From Lutjanus erythropterus (taxonomy: Eukaryota > Chordata > Actinopteri > Lutjaniformes > Lutjanidae), in the NCBI GenBank assembly GCA_020091685.1, contig CM034595.1, positions 27,079,933 to 27,143,932 on the forward strand: a stretch of DNA of 64,000 nt, given 5' to 3'. How positions within the stretch are numbered: position 1 is the stretch's first letter; each line of letters starts with the position of its first letter. Under the pieces are notes generated by a model. That model had not been told where the DNA came from. It was given only the letters and a program-made list of their open reading frames with translations, and made no database searches. This document shows, piece by piece, positions 36,801 through 48,305 of this stretch. Position numbers and translations under genes: made by a program.

Positions 36801-37030
36801 AATTCAATTCAATTTTACTTGTGTAGCGCCAAATCATAACAAAGTTATCTCAGGGCACTTTTCAAATTATGCAGGTCTAGACTGTTCTGTTTATAAAGCC
36901 AATTGTTCCCAACAAGAGCAAGCACTAAGGCGACTGTGGTGAGGGAAAAAAAAAAATTTTTATAACAGGCAGAAACCTCAATCAGATCAAGGCTTTTTAT
37001 TAAGAGAGGACGGCCATCTGCTGGAACTAG
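36801..37030 (+). repeat. High-copy teleost repeat fragment
   Basis: AATTCAATTCAATTTTACTT then GTGTAGCGCCAAATCATAAC, TTATCTCAGGGCACTTTTC, GCAGGTCTAGAC, AACAGGCAGAAACCTC and GACGGCCATCTGC occur in the order I remember for a very common fish repeat (TATAGCGCCAAATCA type). It starts with tandem ATTCA. Class uncertain. Confidence 0.7.
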
Positions 37031-38026
37031 AGACAAAGATAAAGATAAATGACAGACTTCCTTTCTTGGTGTTTTGAGAATTTAGGATGACTGTTTTGTT
37101 GACTTCAGTGTCATGTCACATATATTAAAGGTTTAATTAGTCTTCTGTGGTTTTAGAAGCTTTCAGACATGCAAGGTAAAAACCTGCCTTCATGTGCATT
37201 TTCTTTTTGTGCATAAAAAAATGTGCAGAAACACTGAAAATGTGAATCTTGAAATTTTTGCAAAAAAAAAAAGTTACCCTTGGCTGGTCTATTGATACAG
37301 GCGTTGCTGCCATGCTGTATTTCTCTTGTCTTTTCTGCATTGTTTTTACCATTGGAGGCTCGACTGGCACACGTTTAATTAAAATGTTATCTTGTTGTGC
37401 CCTCTTCTTCTGCTTTAATGGTCGCTGACTGGAAAAATAGTGCCTCCAGCTGTTTATCTCAACAAACCCATTCCTAATAATCAGTTAACGCTGGATGGAT
37501 GGATGATTTTCTCGAAATTTCTGTGAAACTTTGCACTAAATTTGAATGGGAACATAGCTACGCATTAAATAAAAGATGTCAAGTTGTTGCTTTTCCAGGC
37601 CCTTCAGCAACTTCTTTTAATCATCATCAAAGTTTGTTTTTCTTTTCAACATAGATGAATCACAGAGCAGATCCAAGTCTGCTGGGTACCAGGCTTGCTC
37701 AATCATTATGGATGGGAGCACAGAGCAAAAAGGGGTGGGACTTAAGAAGGGGAAATTCTTTACATGGTCTGGACTGCTCTGTGGCTAATGCTTACTAATG
37801 TTAGCAAACTTTAGACAGACAATGCAACATGTATGCATGTAAACACTGACACTCACATTTGCATGTATGATCAATTTGTCACCACTTAACTGAACTGTTT
37901 TTGGACTGTGTGAGGAAACCAGAGCACCTGGAGAAATCCACCATCATCTCCTCATGAAATAACTTGACTGGACTGTCAGGCGACATTCAGACAGAATCAG
38001 GTGTTGCAGTGTTTTGCTGCTGGGTT
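37031..38026. other. Unique-looking non-coding DNA
   Basis: No gene, RNA or repeat recognised. A short GGATGGAT run occurs near 37493. Confidence 0.4.
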
Positions 38027-38190
38027 GTGCCATACTTGCCAACCCTACTGATTTTCCCAGGAGACTTGTCTTTCATTTCCCTCTCCCCATTTCATCTCAG
38101 GATTGCAATTCTCCTGTAATTCTCCTTATTTCTTACAAATTTTCACACTTTTTTTTTTCATTTTCATCATTACAACCTGCTTGGGACACT
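38027..38190 (+). repeat. Probable degraded DNA-transposon end
   Basis: CCATACTTGCCAACCCTACT followed by GATTTTCCCAGGAGACT and repeated TTCTCCTG/ATTCTCC resembles the fish element with the phrase ATACTTGCCAACC plus GGGAGA units. Single degraded copy. Confidence 0.45.
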
Positions 38191-39023
38191 GTATAACGTA
38201 TATAAGCCCGAGATGACTCTAAAAGTCTACTCTTTCCACCCAAACGACAATAAAGCTACACTAAACTAGACTTCCTAAAAGTCTTCCATAAGTTTTGAAG
38301 GGGCGTGAATATTTTTTAAAATTAATTTTCTTTTCAGGGCAGGAGCAAAAACTAAATGAATGAACGAAAACTGATAAATATTAGTTTATGTCAGACATAT
38401 ATGCAAGTTCATGCTAGAGAGACAAATTACTCTCTATTCTCTCTATTCTAAACACATCGACACAACCCAAAGACTCTTGTATTTTGCATCATAAACTGCA
38501 AGCCAGACCCAGACGTTGATGCTGGGTACTAAGGAGTATCATGAACTCTGGATATTATCCGTTTTCAGTGATACTTAAGGCAGACTGTAGAGATATTCTG
38601 ATTGCTGGCTTTTGATTGGGTTGCCTTTCTCCAAAAGCTGACTCCGCTGCAGCCCAAACGGAATGAGAAGACCTGCATTTTCACCACAGCGCATGACTAT
38701 GTCTGAATATGGCCTACGGGTGCTAATCTGGTCCACCCTGATGCCAAAGAAAATTCAATTCCACTTAAAAATAGAGACATTTAGTCTGTTCTTTAACATG
38801 CCAAGCAGAACTTCACTGACTAAGTTATGTAATTGTGGTAATGGGCATACTCTGTAGTTTCCAGGGTCCTCGGGGCTGTCGCTCACAGTGCACTCCATCC
38901 TCATCTGTCAAGACTGGGACTTGATTCGGCAGCAGAGTTACTAGCTTATTAACAGTTTGCTTGGTTGGATCCTGTCAGGTAAACTTGTCTTTTCCTCTCC
39001 GTGTCTGTCCTCTTCTTGCTCAG

Positions 39024-39031
39024 TGACGTCA
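39024..39031. promoter_or_regulatory. Perfect CRE palindrome 1
   Basis: TGACGTCA followed by CACC. It sits directly after a splice-acceptor-like TTCTTGCTCAG. See the second copy 109 bp downstream. Confidence 0.55.
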
Positions 39032-39132
39032 CACCTGTGTTGCTGATGGAATCTCCTGTTTGGTGTTGTCGGAGCAGCAGGAAAAAGCCAGTCATCGGGT
39101 CACTACAATGACCGGACAACTGCCTTAGAGAG

Positions 39133-39140
39133 TGACGTCA
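39133..39140. promoter_or_regulatory. Perfect CRE palindrome 2
   Basis: A second AGTGACGTCACAC context, identical to the first over 13 bases. CREB/ATF-type factors bind TGACGTCA. Two copies in 117 bp is unusual; function is inference. A donor-like AAG/GTAAGC follows at 39185-39193. Confidence 0.55.
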
Positions 39141-39204
39141 CACGCACGTCTTGCTCCAGCAGCTTTACCATACACACGGTAGACAAGGTAAGCCGGGGAA
39201 GCCC

Positions 39205-39224
39205 TCACACACACACACACACAC
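39205..39224. repeat. (CA)10 microsatellite
   Basis: A CA run followed by further CA-rich sequence to about 39250. Confidence 0.9.
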
Positions 39225-40269
39225 GCATGCACACACAGACACATAGCCACACTCACTAATCCAATTAGGACATTAGTTAGTCGCAGCCTGGCCTGGGCCT
39301 CATCAGACTCATGCTGATCCAGTTATTGCTGGATGGATTGTCCGGGCAATCCCAGTGTTTCCCTGCTCTAAGGTGCTTAAGTGGCACCACATCAGGAGGA
39401 CACCTCATACGCACAAAGGATCCCCTTTCTATTTTTGTGGACATACACGCCGCCTGTCCGGTGAGTCAACAAAGATGAGGAAGAAGCCAAGAGTGACTTC
39501 CACTCAGTCAGCAGAGTTACAGAGAATGAACCGGAAACCTAGAGCTTAGCCAGGGATAGAGACTTTCCCCTACGCACTCGGCTCTGTCTACACAAAACTC
39601 CTAATCACATGCCAGGAATAGTCACGGACACACACTCTGGAAATTATTAACAAGAATGCAGAACAATCAGCGGATGGAAGACCTTGGGATGCTGCTTTCA
39701 CCCACCAAACATGCACTCATTTTCCAAGTGCTAGAAAACCATTGATACCATTTGTTTGGAGTGTGTGTGTGCGCGTGTCTGTATTTTTTAAGAGCCTCTT
39801 CATTAAACAACACACCAGAATGCGGCTCACTCCAAACAAGGCCACAAGTCCATACAGAGGCTCTTACCCAACACTCAGTGTGTAGTGAGGCTCTGCAGAG
39901 CTGTTATATTCTCTTTTATTCTCTTTTGTACACACACAAACACACCCTGCATACCGGCAGGGTAACTGACTACAATGGCCTGTCCCCTTTTCATGTGATG
40001 AACTGCATGCACTCGCATGCAGACAACGCATAAACGGACAAACGGCAAACACACGCTGCAGGTAGGAAAGAGACGCCAAGGGTGCGTTTTGATGGAAGGA
40101 AGCTCATCAAAAGGCGACAAGAGCAAACGAGAGTTAGTTGTGTGTGTCATGTGTCATGTCAGGCCCTCCCTTATGCTAATGTACCATTCATCTGTGTCAT
40201 AGAGTGATAATGACTCTCAGCGCAGAGAGGCTCGCTGAAGCACTTAGAGAGTGAAGCTCTACTGTCCAC
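39225..40269. other. Non-coding DNA, moderately GC-rich
   Basis: No defensible gene. A strong donor-like CCG/GTGAGT lies at 39458-39466 but has no acceptor or open exon that I can pair with it. Confidence 0.4.
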
Positions 40270-40520
40270 TCACAGTCTCTGTACACCTCCGTCTTTCTAT
40301 GTGTCTATTTCCCAGTTTCTGTTCGTATGGCTGTCTGTTTCCGCACTTCCCTGTCTCTGTCTCTCTGTCTGTCTCTGTCTGTCTGACTCTCTGTCTCCAC
40401 ACTCTGCTCTTTTTGTCTGTTTCCCTGTTTTTTTTGTCTCGGTCTGTTTCCCTGTTTACCTTACTTGTCTGTCTTTGTCTCCATTGCTCATTTTTCTGTC
40501 TGCTTGCTGTCTCTCTTTTC
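40270..40520. repeat. (TCTG)n / CT-rich degenerate tract
   Basis: A plus-strand pyrimidine-rich tract with many TCTGTCTG units. It accounts for the open frames on both strands between 40251 and 40673, which are low-complexity artefacts. Confidence 0.85.
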
Positions 40521-40881
40521 CAAGCCAAATTTCTGTTTATGAATGAGTCAGGAAGAGTGTGGCTCTTCTATTTTTCTGTATCTTCATCATCATGGATATG
40601 CATGCATAAAATTAGGCTATTGTTGATGTATGGTTCATGCATGTTATTATTAGTCATTCAGTTTTTACAATAAAGACAGACAGGTTGTCACTTAGTTGAT
40701 GGACCACAATATGATGATGTAACAAAACATCAATGTCTTTGTGACAATCTTTTTTATAAAAATAGCATTTGCAGGACAAACATTCAGTGTTTAATTGTTT
40801 GGATTTTTGTACATTTCGTGCATAATCAGCTACTCATTTGTGTTTTCTCTACATTTTTGTTTTCTTCATCTTTCTATTACA

Positions 40882-41198
40882 CTTAACGATTAATTTCATA
40901 GTCTATTAATCGGTCGATTATTTTTGTGATTAACTGATTAATGGTTGTTTGGTCTATAAAATGTAAGAAAATCGCTTCCCAAAGCCCAAGATGACATCCT
41001 CAAATGTCTTATTATGTCCACAATCCAAAGATATTCAGTTTACTGTCCTACAGGAGTGAAGAGACAAAAAATATTCACATTTGAGAAGGTGGAATCAGAA
41101 GATTTTGACCTTTTTCCTTAAAAACTGACTCAAACCGATAAATTGTTGGTGATAAATTTAATAATTGATTAATAATTGATTAATCATTGCAGCTCTAA
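40882..41198 (+). repeat. Interspersed repeat, family C, copy 2
   Basis: It matches 30461-30754 in order: GGTCTATAAAATGTAAGAAAA, CCCAAAGCCCAAGATGACAT, CCTCAAATGTCTT, AAAGATATTCAGTTTACTGTC, ATATTCACATTTGAGAAGG, then TTGATTAATCATTGCAGCTC. The ends carry ATTAATCG-type motifs. Confidence 0.8.
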
Positions 41199-41621
41199 TT
41201 TTGAGAACTGGATTATTTTCAGAGCTGATTTTGTCACAAGGGGACATTGTTTACTGTAGCCTGTGATGTCTGGCATCGTCTTACAACAGGCAATCCAGCA
41301 ACTTTTATTGACAGAAAAGCTGAGTGACAATCATTTCAAACCAGCACTTGTTTTAAATATTCTAGTGCTTTTGGAGCCTTTTGCATACTGTAGTTCATCT
41401 GTGGTTAAAAATGTGTGTGTGCCATGATGTGTCTCATCCAGCCCGGGACAGCTCTCTGTGTTTCCCAGGCGAGCAGCATATGCTAGCAGTTGTCCAGTGT
41501 GAGTGGACGGCCTGTCTGACATGGAAAGTGAAGGAGGAGGAGAGAAACTGAGGTTTTCAGCTCGAGGGGACGTGGGGGGATAGCACATAGCCCTGGGGAG
41601 ATTTAACGATGTACAATGCAA

Positions 41622-41656
<35 letters not shown>

Positions 41657-41669
41657 TGAGTGTGTGTGT
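41622..41669. repeat. (TG)n microsatellite
   Basis: A TG run with GAG interruptions. Confidence 0.95.
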
Positions 41670-41795
41670 CTCTGCCTGAGGTGAACTATAGGCGATGTTG
41701 ACGCTGATGTGTTCTGATGGACTCTTACACAGACACAGACCCTGCCTGTGACTCACAGACGAGACACACGTATCCCCTGTGGGACAGCCTGAGGA

Positions 41796-41839
41796 GCACA
41801 CACACACATGCACACACATGCACACACACAAACACACAG
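41796..41839. repeat. Imperfect (CA)n array
   Basis: CA runs interrupted by ATG and AAA. Confidence 0.9.
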
Positions 41840-42601
41840 ACATTCATATGCTTGCCAGGTTAGATATCTGCAGGAGCCACTCATGGATCTTGTTCTAGCA
41901 GGACTGGAGCGGGGAGGGGAGTGTGGGATTGTCGGGATGTTTGACTGCAATTCTTCTGAGACTGGAGCTGCACTTGAAACATCTCATTGTGTCTCTGTGC
42001 ATTTTTTCCTGCAGTGAATTTCTCTGTGAAATTGGATTGGGACTTCTTGGGGTTTCTTGCTCACCTCTGGCTCACCCTTACACTGGCATAAATGTGTGTT
42101 AGCAGCACAATGTTCTGTTCTGTTACTGCCTATAGTGTCGGCCATGAATAGTCCTTATTGAGTGGCTGTGGGAGTGAGTGAAGGAGTTTTCTGGGTGCAC
42201 GGGCGGCTGACTTCTCTCAGGGCACTGACTGCAAAAGTTTCGGACAGTGACCGACCGGAGGGTGCGGGGCTTGATAAAGATGGATGATGAGCCTGGACGA
42301 GGAGAGTGAGGCGGCACTCAAGTCGTAGCTCTGAGCCAAAGACTTTGCCTCATTCTCTCCCTGACTCACTGCACATAATCAGACATTAAAAAATGAGTAA
42401 AACGCTTACATTAGCCATCGCTTCCTTGTGGATGAGGACGCCGGCACGCGCTCACAGACATGTATGAGCACAAGACAGAAACGAAGACACAAACACACAA
42501 ATCTTGCAGACACAGAAAGAGCCAACGGGTTAATATGAGCTGTGTGTGACGCCAACCGTATGCTCGTTATAATAGTGCTGGGAGCCTCCAAGTGACAGAT
42601 A

Positions 42602-42602
<1 letters not shown>

Positions 42603-42637
<35 letters not shown>
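42603..42637. repeat. (CA)17 microsatellite
   Basis: An uninterrupted CA run. Confidence 0.95.
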
Positions 42638-42639
<2 letters not shown>

Positions 42640-43302
42640 AGACATACACATATACACAATGGATGATCAGTGGGTCATTTTGAGATCAAAGCATTCATCA
42701 CAAGTGACTGCCCATTTATTAGAAGAAACAGACAGTGACCTCGTTATCAGTGCAGTCCTGTCAGTCAGCTGTTAGATGCAGCAGTTGCTTCTCTGTGGAC
42801 GTGAAGCCATCGCGTGCTTTGATTCTCTGAAGTAATGATGTCTGAAGCTGGTAAGAAGAAAGATGCAGCATCAGTGTGTGAACTTCAGCTGGACATACTC
42901 TTTAGCCAGTGTCTGACCTGCTTTTTGAGCTGCACAACTCTTTTAGAATCGGATTGAATTTCAGCTTTGACTGGCGTTTGACATACAGCGTGCAGAGGGG
43001 AGCGAGGACTGATCAGCTGCTCCTGAACGGCTTTCTGACATTTCAGAAATTTTGGTTGGCCATTGTCAGGCTGTTGCAAGTTGCAACTGTTAAGTTTCAG
43101 CACACATGACGGCACAAATGGTCAAGACAGCATATTTCTGCTTTATAGCATTATTGCTAGCAAACACATTTTTACCTGCCTCAGAGCCTTCAAACAAATC
43201 TTTATTCACAATTGTCAGTTCAATCACCAGACAAGCCTTTTTATTTTATATTTTATATACAGTGTGAGCACTCAGGTCATGACATGGATCTTGTAAAGCA
43301 AC

Positions 43303-43690
43303 ATTGAATGTGTGTTCTGAGTTTTTCACACCACAGAAACTTGTGGTATTAACCACCCACTCAAATTTGAATTATTAAAAAAACATTCTAAGTATGTAAA
43401 ATTAGGTCTCAAAACCATGAAAAAATGAGCGAAACATGAATGTCTGCTCTGAAATGCTGGAGGCCTGTCTGCTCCACTGTCTCAGTGTCCAACACCATTT
43501 TGACCTGAAAATGACCTGAAACATGTACGTTCTGTCTAGCAGCTTTATTGGACATGTCCAGACGTGTTTGAGCCACCAGAGCCAGAGGATGGTGACAGGA
43601 TGGCCATGGTACAGGTCTGCCCAAAAAATCCTGAACACAGAAACCATGAAAATTTACCTCCACAATTCAGTAGTACACAGTTCGTACATA
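43303..43690 (+). repeat. Interspersed repeat, family I, copy B
   Basis: Same ordered landmarks as 32649 and 59078: TCACACCACAGAAAC, AACCACCC, TCTGCTCTGAAATGC, TCTAGCAGCTTTATTGGACA, TGTCCAGACGTGTTTGAGCC, CCAGAGGATG. Its 3' end (AAAAAATCCTGAACACAGAA then ACCATGA) is shared with copy C. Confidence 0.8.
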
Positions 43691-43856
43691 GCAGATGATT
43701 TACTTGTATAGCGGGAATTGTTTAGTTTTAATGTATATGAGGGGAATTATTGCAAACTTTTTATTTTGTGGCATTGCGCACCATCTTCTCATCACTGAGA
43801 CTGAGACTGAGCTTAAATAGATGAGACAATAGCACACGGAAAAGGAAAGATTCCTT

Positions 43857-43970
43857 GGTGTATCCATCAGTGCATGTCACACACGACAAGTGTAACAAAA
43901 CGAAAAAACGATCTAACAAGACAAAACAGACAAGAGAGAGAACCAGTAGAAATGTCCTTCAGATGGTTTG
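43857..43970 (+). repeat. Fragment of family B interior
   Basis: TTGGTGTATCCATCAGTGCA then TCACAC, ACAAG, ACAGACAAGAGAGA and AGAAATGTCCTTCAGA match 61953-62120 in the same order and orientation. Only this internal portion is present. Confidence 0.8.
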
Positions 43971-44825
43971 CCAAGAGCAAAAAACAACCTTGAAGATTCT
44001 TGATGTGACTGAATTTATAGCACAGCAGTTTAGGAGTATCCTTTCACCCTGTTCAGAAGTTTTCTGTAAGCTGCCAGCTATTCATACTTGAATGCATCTA
44101 TTGTCCCTCATGGGCTCCTGTAGGTGACTTGTGGGAACTGGTGACGGAGGGATTCTTTCCAGTGCATTCTGGGTGTAAAAAATGGATTTGATGTTGTTTT
44201 TTTTACTGAATTAAAAAGAAAAGAAAATGCAGCCCAAAGTAGAAATAATCAAATATGCTGGCACCACAAAGCCAGCATTAGGAGGAAATGGCAAAAACTG
44301 TGCCAAAAACAAAACAAAACAAAAAAAAAGGACCTCAAGGGCACAATTCTCTTCTGCTGCAAGTTTCCAGCAGTGGGAAACAAGCATGAATGTGTGGTAT
44401 ATTATGATTTAAAACAACTCGTAATTGAACAAATGGACAGCTCTTTGCCAAAATGCAGTAAAAATGTATTATGTCTCTGTTCTGACTCTGGCATTGCTCA
44501 GATATGTGGTTAAGTGTGTGTTCATGCCTGTATACTGTATATGTGTGTGTGTGTATGTGGTGAAGGCGTCTTATGAGGGATGCCCACAACTACATATCTT
44601 AGTTAATCTCCCATGAGACCTTTGTGTGCAAGATATGCGTGTCATGTTCTTTCTGTCTTAACTGCTCTAACGTCCCGTAAGGTGTGCCTCTGTGCCGTTT
44701 CTGACATCATGTTAACTGCCCGGTGAACCTGATCCACATCCATTGTCTCAGCTGCTGTAACAAAAGTTAAGTTAGATAAAAGAAGATAATGAAACAGGGG
44801 CAAAGCTGGTCTAAACAGTGTATTA

Positions 44826-45120
44826 AAGGATAATTCTGCTCAACTAAAACTTGCATATTATTGTCATGGTTTTGTCCCTCAGTTCTGTCAGTATTAATTG
44901 CAGAAAAGAACCTTGACTCCGTCACAGTAATCTCACTTTGGGCTTGGAAAATGGCCAAATTTTTTATGCAAACCTGAGTTACAAAGTGGCACCATGGAGC
45001 TTGACAGATGTGGGCTTTCACCAGCCATGAAGGGTGTAAACAAATGACACTACAGATCTGTATTATGGGAAGTGTAAGATTAGTGTTTTTGGAGCTTGAC
45101 CCATAATACAAACTAGAAAT
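44826..45120 (+). repeat. TTAAAGGA-started repeat carrying family H phrase
   Basis: It starts TTAAAGGATAATTCTG and reaches a GGAGCTTGACCCATAATA phrase shared with 26820-26880. The ends are not fully defined. Confidence 0.5.
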
Positions 45121-47585
45121 CAGGATATTTTGGCCTTTGCTAAATCACTTTTGAACTTGCTAGAAAATTGCGAACATCTAGAAAGATGGCGCCATCACTA
45201 AAAAGATGGGCAAGAAACACGAGAAGACACACAGTTAGCCTCTCTTATTCAGAAGAAAAACAAACGTGAATGATAAAATTAGTACCCATAACTGCCTGTT
45301 GTAGACATTCATAGCAGTAAATAGACCAACTTTCTAGTTCAACTTTGACCTATCAAAGGCCGCTCACACACAGTCATCCTGTGCAGTTTTAACCAGAAGT
45401 GTGCACTGTTTTGCAATTTTTATGTGTTTTTGTATGGCATAATAACCCACTCACAAAAAGCTGAAACTCTGAGTAATTTACACTTGATGTTGCCTTTTCA
45501 CAGGTCAGAGCCTGCATGTCCCAGTGGAAGTTGTGGCTATTCAGAAGGTCTATGTTTTGGCATAGAGCTGATTAGATTGCTCCCAGTAACGGAATTTAAT
45601 TCCAACAAGAAACCACTACCATGTTTAAGTTTCAAAAAATGTTTCGCTACAATGAATCCCTGGCCGTGAAAACATTGAATCAACAAGTGTCTCAGCTTTC
45701 CAGTCATACCCAATTTAATGCAATTTCTATACTGTTTAGGGATCCCAGTCTGCAGGAATATTCAAATACACCTTTCTCAGAGTAGGTGAGAATAATATTT
45801 ACTTTAATATTTATCCTGCAGACAAGAAAACTGCATGTCCTTTGTCCAAACTTGCATGGGATTTGCGTGAAATGGGCATGTCTGTAAAGGAAAGACACTT
45901 TTCTACCCAAAGAAGCCATTTTCATTCAGATATCTAAAAGTGAGATATTATGGGACCCCTTTTAAAATAGTCATGCCAGTTTTTCCTTCACCAGAATTTT
46001 GCCTAACTTTGGAATGTTATTTTGATCCCTTCCTGATAAGTTGGCATGGTCACCTATAGGTTATATAGTTTCATATGATCATTATCTGACAGTTTTTCTT
46101 GTCTTGGCAAACTTTTCTGTAGTCATATTGTTCTGTTCTCAGATCTCAGTTATTACTTTGGTGTGTAAAAATGTTATCACACTTTATAGAAACGAAAATG
46201 AGATGAAAGTAAGAAGTTATAATGAACTGTAATCATTCTTTAAGGCCTGTAGTTAGGCCCTCCAGTGTAAACACTTGTCTGTTTCTGATGTCAACGTGCT
46301 GTAAACAGGCTCACAAATGAGTAACAGAGCCAAAGAAAGGCTGTGAGTATTTGTAATGCGTCCCTTGTCTTCACTTTTCCTCTGCATTCCTTTCATCTGT
46401 GGAGTGGTTTCTTTTTTCCTCTGCATGACTTCATAAGCGTTACGGCAAATCATAGATTTTGTTTTACTGCACTATTAGGTAATTGTCTGCAACAGTCGGC
46501 CATAGTGAGGAATAAACCTGACCAGTTAGGTATGTCAGGAATCCACAGCATCATCACATTCTGGTCTGATAACACTGGAACAGCTTGATTCCTATCACCT
46601 GCGATGGTGTAACTGTCTCTGTCTGTGAGCGTGTGTATGTGTGTTTGTGTGTGTGGGAGCGAGACGTGTTGTGTCCTCATACCATAATAGGCTTCTCCGA
46701 ATAACTGTCCCATAATTCTAGTAGTCTCGTGAGTAGATACAGCCGGCTCTGGCCTCAAAAGGAAGAGAAAGCGGGGGAGATAGCTGCTGTAACTCTCACT
46801 TTCGCTCTCTCTGTTTCAAACACACACACACACTGGACTCTAATTCACCCTCTATGTCAGACAGCGAGGTTTCCGGAAGGAATTCCAGGCATCCCGGGAA
46901 CTATCTTCCTGATTCCTAAAGGCTTAGCATTATGCTCATCCTGTCTAGATCCTCAGCCAAGAAACACACTCACACACACGCAGTCCAACAAGCCCAGAAA
47001 TCCACTTGGATGAGCTGAATTTACGTCGTGACTGAGCTGCAGGGAATGCTGCTGTAATCCCGGGCCACGAGTGATGAATTCCATCGGTGATGCTGAGCTG
47101 GCAAACACACACGGGAATACCACAGACAGAGCAGAATATGTGCAATATGTTCAAGAGGGGAAGAGAGACAGAGATAAATACCCTGCTGAAAGATGGCATC
47201 TCACTTAACCCAGATGCGTGCTGTGTGGACATGAGAGGTGGGCTTTCACTACAGCTCCTCTTACCCTCATACTGCTCTCACGCCTGTCCCCGTCAGACCC
47301 ACAACACAGGCACTCAGGTTCTTTTTTCCACTGGGAGGGTTAAGTGAGGGTCCACACTCTGCTTAGTGTGTTTAGACAACACTGAGTTAGAGACAAGGAG
47401 CTGCAGAGGTTCTCGTTTGATAGGGGTGGCAGCTACAATACATGACCATAACTATGTGGATCCAAACACTACAACCATATGTCAACATCTCAACATGTTG
47501 AACATCTCATTCCAAAACCACGCCAGATTTTCTTTCTTCCCCAAACTGTTGCCACAAAGTTGGAAAGACACTTTTGTCTGAAACA
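45121..47585. other. Unique-looking non-coding DNA
   Basis: No gene supported. Short CA runs at 46819-46832 and 46968-46979. Open frames are below 105 codons and lack domains. Confidence 0.4.
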
Positions 47586-48140
47586 AGGGTCAAAAATACG
47601 GTCCACAGGACGGAAGCGGCCCTTCAAAGGGTACAACCCAGCCCCCTGCATGACTTTGTAAAGTGTAAATTGTAGAGAAATCCAGTTTTTCATTAAAATG
47701 CACTACTTGTTGTGATTTGCCCACTTGGGTCATGTTGATTATAACAGTAGCAAACCCTGTGATAGATATGCCATTATAGATCCCACGTGTTGCCATATGC
47801 ACAACACTGTCAATCACAGGCTATTGTTAATGCAGGAATCATAGGTGGAAAAAGTCTTTGTCAAAAAGGAGACAAGAGGGCACAGAATGTCAGGTTTCTC
47901 AAGATAGACCAGTTCCTATTTGTTCCAGTGTGTGACAGCAGACTGACTGAATGTGGCAAAACATTTGCAAATAAATTTCTTAAGATATCTCAGGCTTCAT
48001 TACATGTGAATGTTTTCTGAATGCCCTTGTACTTAACACTGAAAGAAAGGGGAAAAAATTGTGATGCTGTAATTTATAGGTTATGACACAATGGTTTTAC
48101 TGGTCTGGCCCCCTGATATCAAATTGGACTTTATGTGTCA
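47586..48140 (+). mobile_element. hAT-like non-autonomous element
   Basis: The left part reads AAGGGTCAAAAATACGGTCC then GCGGCCCTTCAAAGGGT. The right part reads TACTGGTCTGGCCCCCTGAT then ATCAAATTGGACTTTATG. In fish repeats of this type CAGGGGTCAAA at one end faces GGCCCACTTGAGATCAAATTGG near the other, so I read it as one element. The interior has no transposase. The exact right terminus is not visible. Confidence 0.6.
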
Positions 48141-48189
48141 AATTATAGGAAAAAATAGATAACCAAGTATAGAACCATAGCAAATGCAG

Positions 48190-48305
48190 ATGCGTCCATG
48201 AAGGTAGTGAGGGATCCTTGAATGGTTTAATTTGTATGAAAATCATGCAAACCATATATGGTGACCACATCTCAACCCAATTGAACACCTATTAGAGATT
48301 TTGTT
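48190..48305 (+). pseudogene. Tc1-like transposase fragment (middle-C-terminal)
   Basis: 48271-48303 translates without interruption as LNPIEHLLEIL, corresponding to the conserved Tc1/mariner block around the third catalytic acidic residue (pattern D-L-N-P-I-E-H-x-W). The Trp position is Leu here. DNA just upstream (GTGACCACATCTCAACCCAA) continues the match but is frameshifted. It is a dead fragment. Compare 50536-50705, which carries the next part of the same kind of gene. Confidence 0.75.

Noticed and set aside
41331-41843. Minus-strand 170-codon open frame
   Set aside because: It runs through two CA/TG arrays (Thr-His and Cys-Val runs) and has no domain outside them.
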